From: CAWDPQ01 sp049642465
Lineage (GTDB): Bacteria > Acidobacteriota > Vicinamibacteria > Vicinamibacterales > 2-12-FULL-66-21
NCBI GenBank assembly: GCA_049642465.1
Contig: JBAROV010000041.1
Location: forward strand, 1 to 19,246
DNA length: 19,246 bases
Direction: 5' to 3'
The notes beneath the pieces are model-generated. The model worked only from the letters and a program-made list of their open reading frames with translations. It was not told the origin of the DNA and did no database searches. Both the position numbers and the translations under genes were made by a program. Shown piece by piece: positions 14,332-19,246 of this stretch (within the stretch, counting starts at the first letter, position 1; each line of letters begins with the position of its first letter).

Positions 14332-16046
14332 CAGGCATCCTCCGCAGTTTCCACGAGCGGGCTCGGACGTCGAATCATCGCGTGCAAATCCGCCCCGGCC
14401 GGCACCATCGGGTACACCGAGTCCTCTTGTTCGACGCGGAACTCGAGGATGGTCGTGCCGTTGTGCGACCGCCCCGCCTGCACGGCGGGAACCACGTCGC
14501 CGCGCCGCGAAATTGCCCGCGCCGCAAGACCGTACGCTTCGGCAATCTTGACGTAATCAGGGCTCAGGAGTGGCGTGGCGGCGTAGCGGCGTTCGTAGAA
14601 GAACTCCTGCCACTGACGCACCATGCCGAGATACCCGTTGTTGATGATCGCAATCTTGAGGTCGAGTTTCTCCTGCGCGATCGTCGCGAGTTCCGGCATC
14701 GTCATTTGAAAGCCGCCGTCCCCCGCGACCACCCAGACTTCGGCGTCCGGACGAGCGAACTTTGCGCCGATGGCCGCGGGCAAGGCGAAGCCCATGGTTC
14801 CCAGACCACCTGACGTGATCAGCGTGCGCGGGTCGTTGTGGTGGTAGTACTGCGCTTCCCACATCTGGTGCTGGCCGACGTCGGTCACCACGATGGCGCG
14901 GCCGGACGTCTCCTTCCATAGATCGTGAATCACGTGCGCCGCATACAGATGGCCATCGTCGGGCAGGTTCTGAATGTCGCGGACGGCGGAGTCCCCCTTC
15001 AGATCGTCGATGTGCTTCAGCCAGGCCGCACGGTCGCCGGCCTGCACGCTGGGCATCAGCCTTTCGAGCATCGATCGAAGGTCGCCGACGAGCCCGACAT
15101 CCACTGCGACGTTCTTGCCAATTTCCGCCGGATCGATGTCGATGTGAATCTTGCGCGCGTTCGGCGCATACGTCTTGAGGTTGCCCGTGACGCGATCGTC
15201 GAAGCGCATGCCGAAGGCGAGCAGGAGGTCGGCTTCCTGAATCGCCGTATTGACCCACGCCTCTCCGTGCATCCCCATCATGCCGAGGTTCAGCGGGTGA
15301 GAGGCCGGGATTCCGCCAATCCCGAGCAGCGTCATGGCAATCGGGATCCGCGCGCGCTCGGCGAATTGCCGGACGGCATCGGTGGCGTTCGACAGGATGA
15401 TGCCGTGGCCGGCCAGGATGACGGGGCGCTCGGCCGTGTCGATGAGCCGAAGCGCCGCAGCCACGGAGTCGGGATTCAGCACCCGCTCGGGCCGCGCATG
15501 GGGACGTGGAGCGGCGGCGTCCCAGTCGAATTCGCAGGACGTCTGCTGGGCGTCCTTGGTGATGTCGATGAGCACGGGCCCCGGTCGACCCGAGGCGGCA
15601 ATGTGAAACGCCTCGCGCACCGCCGGTGCGATGTCCTGCGCGCGCGTGACGAGGTAATTGTGTTTGGTGACGGGAAGCGTGACGCCGGTAATGTCAGTTT
15701 CCTGAAAGCCGTCGCTGCCGATCAGTTTGCTGCCGACCTGCCCCGTAATGCAGACGATCGGAGAGGAGTCCATCATCGCCGTCGCGATGCCGGTGACCAT
15801 GTTCGTCGCGCCGGGTCCGGAGGTCGCCACGGCAACGCCGACCTTGCCGCTCGCTCGCGCGTAGCCGTCGGCCATGTGCGTGGCCCCTTGTTCGTGACGC
15901 ACCAGCACATGGCGGATCGGATAGTCGAGCATGGCATCGTAGGCCGGAAGGATCGCCCCGCCCGGATAGCCAAATACCGTCGATACGCCTTCTCGCACCA
16001 GACATTCCCAGAGGATCTGCGCCCCTGTTCGTTTCATTGTTGTCAT
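14331..16046 (-). CDS. ilvB: Acetolactate synthase large (catalytic) subunit
   Basis: First common enzyme of branched-chain synthesis; uses thiamine diphosphate, Mg and FAD to join pyruvate with pyruvate or 2-oxobutanoate. 571 residues, family length. Catalytic glutamate E52 in VRHEQGATHMADGYARASG; SGPGATNMVTGIATA near 75; HNYLVTRAQD and SGRPGPVLIDITKD in the N-terminal domain; FAD-associated middle region with ERPVILAGHG and FGMRFDDRVTG; the ThDP/Mg motif GDGGFQMTMPELATIAQ followed by NNGYLGMVRQWQE. The start is ATG 16046 (MTTMKRTG); M4 at 16037 is equally possible and better spaced from the GAGG at the upstream side. It is followed by ilvN with a one-base overlap. Confidence 0.96.
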   Translation of the reverse strand: MTTMKRTGAQILWECLVREGVSTVFGYPGGAILPAYDAMLDYPIRHVLVRHEQGATHMADGYARASGKVGVAVATSGPGATNMVTGIATAMMDSSPIVCITGQVGSKLIGSDGFQETDITGVTLPVTKHNYLVTRAQDIAPAVREAFHIAASGRPGPVLIDITKDAQQTSCEFDWDAAAPRPHARPERVLNPDSVAAALRLIDTAERPVILAGHGIILSNATDAVRQFAERARIPIAMTLLGIGGIPASHPLNLGMMGMHGEAWVNTAIQEADLLLAFGMRFDDRVTGNLKTYAPNARKIHIDIDPAEIGKNVAVDVGLVGDLRSMLERLMPSVQAGDRAAWLKHIDDLKGDSAVRDIQNLPDDGHLYAAHVIHDLWKETSGRAIVVTDVGQHQMWEAQYYHHNDPRTLITSGGLGTMGFALPAAIGAKFARPDAEVWVVAGDGGFQMTMPELATIAQEKLDLKIAIINNGYLGMVRQWQEFFYERRYAATPLLSPDYVKIAEAYGLAARAISRRGDVVPAVQAGRSHNGTTILEFRVEQEDSVYPMVPAGADLHAMIRRPSPLVETAEDA

Positions 16047-16048
16047 AC

Positions 16049-16148
16049 CTCAATGCTCGCGGGGCCCCGCATCTTTAGTGCGCTTGGGGCCCCACCCCCA
16101 AGCGCTCCCCGAGTCCGGAGCGTCATTTCTCAGTGCTCGTGGGGCCCC
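16049..16148. repeat. Imperfect direct repeats and a hairpin between ilvD and ilvB
   Basis: CTCAATGCTCGCGGGGCCCC (16049-16068) and CTCAGTGCTCGTGGGGCCCC (16129-16148) differ at two of 20 positions and start 80 bases apart. Between them a related unit forms a perfect 10-base hairpin, GCGCTTGGGG (16080-16089) with CCCCAAGCGC (16096-16105). No T-run follows on either strand, so it is unlikely to be a simple terminator. Function unknown. Confidence 0.6.
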
Positions 16149-16209
16149 CACCCCCACTCGCTGCGGCTCGACTCGCTTACGCTCGCTCGCCGCGGCCGCA
16201 GGCGCTCCC

Positions 16210-16250
16210 GGGCCCGAGTCCCGAGCCGCGAGGCCAGAGCCCCGAGCCCG
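16210..16250. repeat. Heptanucleotide array directly after ilvD
   Basis: Six units in 7-base phase: GGGCCCG, AGTCCCG, AGCCGCG, AGGCCAG, AGCCCCG, AGCCCGT, ending at the ilvD stop codon (16253-16251). The unit differs from the CCAGCTW type but shares period and placement. Confidence 0.6.
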
Positions 16251-17930
16251 TTACGCGGTGACGGCTCCCTGCGCAGCGGACGATACGAGCCGTGCATACT
16301 TGCCCATGACTCCCTTCGTTTCTCTCGCTGGCGGAGGAGCACGGCGAGCGAGTCGCTCGGCAATCTGCGCATCCGTCAACTCGACGCTGATGCGTCGACC
16401 GGCAATGTCGAGCGTCACGACGTCGCCATCTCGCAGCGCCCCAATCGGCCCTCCGCGTGCGGCTTCCGGCGCGACGTGTCCGGCCATGAGTCCTCGCGTC
16501 GCTCCTGAGAATCGGCCATCGGTCACGAGCGCCACGGAATCGCCGAGTCCGGCACCAACCATCGCTGCGGTGACGGCGAGCATTTCTCGCATCCCGGGGC
16601 CACCGCTGGGCCCTTCGTAGCGAATGACCACGACGTCGCCGGCGTGAATGGAGCCGGACCGGACGGCCTCAAACGCGAGTTCTTCGCTGTCGAACACGCG
16701 AGCGGGCCCTTTGTGGAGGCGCGAGTCGTAGCCTGCCACCTTCACCACCGCGCCTTCGGGGGCGAGGTTCCCCTTCAGAATCACCAATCCGCCCGTCGCC
16801 TTCAGCGGATTCGACAGGGGCCGGACGACCTCCTGCTGCGGCGTTTCCCGCGCGTCGCGCGCGTGATCGCCGATCGACCGTCCTGTGACGGTTATCGGCT
16901 CGGCGTGGAGGAAACCCCCTTCGAGCAGCCGCTTGGCGACGAGAGGAATCCCGCCCGCGCGGTGGAGATCATTCGCGACGAATCGGCCGCCCGGTTTCAT
17001 GTCCGCCAGCAGTGGGACCCGGGCGCTTATGCGATCGAAGTCGTCAATCTCCAGCGGCACACCCGTCTCGCGCGCGATGGCGAGGAGATGCAGCACAGCG
17101 TTGGTCGATCCGCCGGTCGCGGCGACCGCGGCAATCGCATTTTCGAGCGCGGCCCTCGTGAGAATCTGACGCGGTCGAAGATTGCGCTTGAGCAGGTCCA
17201 TGACCAGTGTCCCCGCCTGCTGCGCCACTGTGGTTTTTTCGCGATCTGTTGCCGGAACGCTCGCGCTGCCGAACGGCGAGATTCCGAGGATCTCGCACAC
17301 CGTAGCCATCGTGTTGGCCGTGAACTGACCGCCGCACGCGCCCGCCCCGGGGCATGCGTGACGCTCGAGCGAGTCGAGTTCACCGGTGCTCAACGTTCCG
17401 GCCGCGTGCGCACCAACGGCCTCGAACACATCCTGAATCGTCACGTCGTGGTCGTGCCAGCGTCCGGGAGCAATGGAGCCGCCGTAGAGCACGAGGCCAG
17501 GGATATCGAGCCGCGCGAGCGCCATCACGCCGGCAGGGATCGTCTTGTCGCATCCGACGAGCACGACGAGCGCATCGAAGAGGTTTCCGCGCGCAACCAG
17601 TTCGATGGAATCGGCAATGACCTCGCGGCTGACGAGCGAGGCGCGCATGCCCTCGCATCCCATCGTGATGCCATCGGAAATCGAGACGGTGTTGAATTCG
17701 AGCGGCGTCCCGCCGGCGTCACGGACACCGCGCTTGACGTCAACGGCAAGATCCCGGAGGTGATAGTTGCACGGGCCGATTTCGATCCAGGTGTTGGCGA
17801 CACCGATCAGCGGACGTTCGAGATCGCGATCGGACAACCCGGTTGCGCGAAGCATCGCGCGCGCGGGCGCCCGGCTGACGCCGTCGGTCAACGCGCTGCT
17901 GCGCCACTTCAGCGGATGGCTGGCACTCAC
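16251..17930 (-). CDS. ilvD: Dihydroxy-acid dehydratase
   Basis: Dehydrates dihydroxyisovalerate and dihydroxymethylvalerate to the keto acids of valine and isoleucine; iron-sulfur enzyme. About 559 residues. IGVANTWIEIGPCNYHLRDL carries the first cluster cysteine, VLVGCDKTIPAGVMAL the second, and CPGAGACGGQFTANTMATVC the third; ATGGSTNAVLHLLAIA, VVIRYEGPSGGPGMREML and TDGRFSGATRGLMAGHVAPE follow. I placed the start at GTG 17930 because GGAGGA lies six bases before it; a TTG at 17951 in the same frame would put that ribosome site inside the coding region. First structural gene of the ilv operon, 24 bases after the attenuator's T-run. Confidence 0.95.
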   Translation of the reverse strand: MSASHPLKWRSSALTDGVSRAPARAMLRATGLSDRDLERPLIGVANTWIEIGPCNYHLRDLAVDVKRGVRDAGGTPLEFNTVSISDGITMGCEGMRASLVSREVIADSIELVARGNLFDALVVLVGCDKTIPAGVMALARLDIPGLVLYGGSIAPGRWHDHDVTIQDVFEAVGAHAAGTLSTGELDSLERHACPGAGACGGQFTANTMATVCEILGISPFGSASVPATDREKTTVAQQAGTLVMDLLKRNLRPRQILTRAALENAIAAVAATGGSTNAVLHLLAIARETGVPLEIDDFDRISARVPLLADMKPGGRFVANDLHRAGGIPLVAKRLLEGGFLHAEPITVTGRSIGDHARDARETPQQEVVRPLSNPLKATGGLVILKGNLAPEGAVVKVAGYDSRLHKGPARVFDSEELAFEAVRSGSIHAGDVVVIRYEGPSGGPGMREMLAVTAAMVGAGLGDSVALVTDGRFSGATRGLMAGHVAPEAARGGPIGALRDGDVVTLDIAGRRISVELTDAQIAERLARRAPPPARETKGVMGKYARLVSSAAQGAVTA

Positions 17931-17953
17931 TGACAATCCTCCGGACGACAAAC

Positions 17954-17987
17954 AAAAAAGGCCGTCTCCTTCGCTGGGTGACGGCCT
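17954..17987 (-). terminator. Attenuator terminator of the ilv operon
   Basis: Minus strand AGGCCGTC (17987-17980) pairs perfectly with GACGGCCT (17966-17959), loop 13 bases with two more possible pairs, followed by six T (17959-17954). It lies between the leader peptide and ilvD. Confidence 0.86.
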
Positions 17988-18028
17988 CGTTTCTCCTCAG
18001 TGGCTCAGCTCGTCACCCGCACGGCGGG
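17959..18028 (-). promoter_or_regulatory. Ilv-operon attenuator: three mutually exclusive hairpins
   Basis: First hairpin: CCCGC (18028-18024) with GCGGG (18020-18016), loop CGT. Antiterminator: GGGTGACG (18018-18011) with CGTCACCC (17983-17976), eight perfect pairs. Terminator: AGGCCGTC (17987-17980) with GACGGCCT (17966-17959). The antiterminator shares bases with both others, exactly as in textbook attenuation. The leader peptide stop TGA is inside the antiterminator strand, and the Val/Ile codons (18051-18031) lie just ahead of the first hairpin, so a stalled ribosome would release the antiterminator. Confidence 0.82.
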
Positions 18029-18075
18029 CAAATGACCTCGCGAATGACGACGGGGCGGATGAGGGGCGAAAACAT
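18013..18075 (-). CDS. ilvL: ilv operon leader peptide, Val/Ile/Leu-rich
   Basis: A 20-codon ORF, ATG 18075 to TGA 18013. Residues 1-15 read MFSPLIRPVVIREVI: three Val, three Ile and one Leu codon in eleven positions. It stands between a promoter and a terminator hairpin ahead of ilvD-ilvB-ilvN-ilvC, whose end products are these amino acids. The predicted transcription start coincides with the A of the ATG, so the leader mRNA would be leaderless. Too short for normal gene callers. Symbol by analogy of role and place; there is no sequence identity to E. coli IlvL to rely on. Confidence 0.8.
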   Translation of the reverse strand: MFSPLIRPVVIREVICPPCG

Positions 18076-18081
18076 GGGCTC

Positions 18082-18111
18082 AGTATGCCGGAGAACTGTT
18101 GAATAAGCCAA
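18082..18111 (-). promoter_or_regulatory. Promoter of the ilv operon
   Basis: Minus strand TTGGCT (18111-18106), 18-base spacer, CATACT (18087-18082), four of six matches each. The spacing equals that of the thr promoter. AT-rich DNA upstream (about 18112-18150) could act as an UP element. The weak match would suit an activator such as the divergent LysR protein. Confidence 0.55.
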
Positions 18112-18139
18112 GACAATTATTTTACAGATAACATAATCT
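18102..18139. promoter_or_regulatory. Candidate operator region for the divergent LysR regulator
   Basis: Two inverted repeats in an AT-rich island: AATAA-N10-TTATT at 18102-18121, overlapping the ilv -35 box, and AGATAACATAATCT at 18126-18139 (AGAT/ATCT arms plus one more pair). LysR-type regulators commonly bind such sites between their own gene and the target operon. This is positional inference. Confidence 0.35.
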
Positions 18140-18158
18140 TTATTTATTCACTAGCCAA

Positions 18159-18221
18159 GGTCTTCAGTCTTTGGTCTTTGCTCTTTGGTCAATCAGAGAC
18201 CGGAGGCCAGAGACCAGAGAC
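18159..18221. repeat. Heptanucleotide fold-back array in the lysR-ilv divergent gap
   Basis: GGTCTTC, AGTCTTT, GGTCTTT, GCTCTTT, GGTCAAT (18159-18193), then CAGAGAC (18194), CGGAGGC (18201), CAGAGAC (18208), CAGAGAC (18215-18221). The second run is the reverse complement type of the first, so the array folds back. With the promoter, leader and operator elements it accounts for most of the 370-base gap between 17930 and 18301. Confidence 0.7.
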
Positions 18222-18300
18222 CGTCAGTGTGTGCGGCTCTGGCACTTGCTGTCGCGCCAGCCTCGACGCAGAATAGCCGTCGCACCCCGGAGCACCACCA

Positions 18301-19246
18301 GTGGACCTTCGCCAACTCGAGATCCTCCGCGCCGTGGCCCAGACCGGCTCGTTCACGAGCGCCGGCCAGGAGCTGCACCTGTCGCAGTCGGCGGTCAGCC
18401 GGCAGATTCTGCTGCTCGAGGAGGAGCTGCACGAGCAGCTGTTTCTCCGTTTGGGCCGCAAGATCCGGATTACGCCCGCCGGCACGACATTGCTCGGCCT
18501 GAGTCAGCGGATGTTCGAGGATCTCGACCGGACGCGCGCGAGCATCCTCGAGACCCAGAAGACGGTCAGCGGAACCGTCCGTCTCGTCGGCGGCATGACG
18601 GTCTGCCTGTACGTCTTCCCGGCGCTGCTGAAAGCGTTCCGGCGCGAGCATCCGTCCGTCGAAGTGAAGCTGATCCCTGGTCCCACGCCGCGGCTCATTC
18701 GTCAGCTTCGTGCGGGAAGTGCCGATCTGGGGTTGCTGACGCTCCCGGTCGACGATCCGCACCTGGTCACCGTGCCGGTCATGCGCGAGGAGCTTCTGCT
18801 CGTGACCTCGCCGACGCACGCGCTGGCGCGCCGCAAACGCATTACCCCTCAGGACCTCGTCGGTCAGCCGTTCGTCCTGTTCGAGGCGGGCTCGAACAGC
18901 CGGCGCGCGATCGAGGACTTCTTCGTGCGCGAGCAGATCGCCCCGAAAGTGGTGACGGAGACGGAAAACGTCGAAATCATCAAGGCGCTGGTGCAGATCG
19001 GGATGGGGATCACGATCATTCCCTACCAGGCCGTCGCGCGCGAAGTGCGCGCCGGGCAGTTGTTCTGCTCGCGCATTGCCGGTCAGCAGATGGTTCGCGA
19101 GACGGGATGGGTTCATCTGCGGTTGAACCGCGTGCCCCGCGCGGTCCAGGAGATGATGCGCACGCTCGAGCGCGTGCGGCCGAAGCTCAAACTGTCACCG
19201 GGCGGTTCGCCGCGGCGGCAAACGTCGACGTCATCACCCAGCGACC
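18301..19246 (+). CDS. LysR-family transcriptional regulator (runs off window end)
   Basis: From GTG 18301 the frame is open to the window end: 315 codons without a stop, so the gene is nearly complete (family about 300-330). GGAG lies eight bases before the start. N-terminus MDLRQLEILRAVAQTGSFTS, then AGQELHLSQSAVSRQILLLE: the winged helix-turn-helix with its helix-turn-helix at about 18-37. The effector domain follows from about 92 (VRLVGGMTVCLYVFPALLKA, PGPTPRLIRQLRAGSADLGL, then LLVTSPTHAL, IGMGITIIPYQAV). Divergent orientation to the ilv promoter suggests, but does not prove, control of the ilv operon in the manner of IlvY. The co-inducer cannot be told. The opposite strand also carries a long open frame, a shadow of this gene. 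Confidence 0.92.
   Translation, partial: MDLRQLEILRAVAQTGSFTSAGQELHLSQSAVSRQILLLEEELHEQLFLRLGRKIRITPAGTTLLGLSQRMFEDLDRTRASILETQKTVSGTVRLVGGMTVCLYVFPALLKAFRREHPSVEVKLIPGPTPRLIRQLRAGSADLGLLTLPVDDPHLVTVPVMREELLLVTSPTHALARRKRITPQDLVGQPFVLFEAGSNSRRAIEDFFVREQIAPKVVTETENVEIIKALVQIGMGITIIPYQAVAREVRAGQLFCSRIAGQQMVRETGWVHLRLNRVPRAVQEMMRTLERVRPKLKLSPGGSPRRQTSTSSPSD

Noticed and set aside
13606..14556. Plus-strand open frame with a repeated QLPATSY peptide
   Set aside because: The peptide repeat is only the translation of three 7-base units per 21 bases; the rest is antisense to ilvN and ilvB.
18193..19116. Long minus-strand open frame of 307 codons
   Set aside because: It is antisense to a clear LysR gene on the plus strand; its product has no recognisable motif and biased composition.

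Overview
The window is GC-rich DNA with tightly packed genes, many GTG starts, 1-4 base gene overlaps and odd 7-base repeats between genes. Together with a DUF2911 lipid-exposed/periplasmic-type protein this suggests an Acidobacteriota-like soil bacterium (class Vicinamibacteria is my guess); no rRNA or other marker gene is present to confirm it.

Layout. (1) Positions 1-2060 are an accessory edge: the 3' end of a sugar-type ABC substrate-binding protein gene, decayed nucleotidyltransferase genes on both strands, a small 73-residue ORF, a secreted DUF2911 protein, and a large nested inverted repeat. (2) Positions 2062-9980, minus strand, are a threonine/isoleucine operon: promoter, leader peptide, attenuator, thrB, two unlike threonine synthases, a fused aspartokinase-homoserine dehydrogenase, and ilvA. 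(3) Positions 10019-18111, minus strand, are a branched-chain operon: promoter, leader peptide, attenuator, ilvD, ilvB, ilvN, ilvC, then a sigma-54-type activator gene and pheA (prephenate dehydratase). (4) From 18301 a LysR-family regulator is transcribed divergently from the ilv promoter and runs off the window.

How it works together. ThrA phosphorylates aspartate and later reduces aspartate semialdehyde; ThrB and ThrC make threonine; IlvA deaminates threonine to 2-oxobutanoate; IlvBN, IlvC and IlvD turn 2-oxobutanoate/pyruvate into the keto acids of isoleucine and valine. The asd step, ilvE and leu genes are not in the window.

The main discovery is that each of the two operons begins with an unannotated, apparently leaderless leader peptide whose codons match the end products (Thr/Ile for thr, Val/Ile/Leu for ilv), followed by a complete set of mutually exclusive hairpins ending in a terminator. 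The second is a family of fold-back arrays of 7-base tandem repeats occupying nearly every gap in the ilv-pheA operon and even supplying the C-terminal codons of pheA and probably its ribosome binding site. The third is the pairing of a plant-type and a short bacterial-type threonine synthase side by side.
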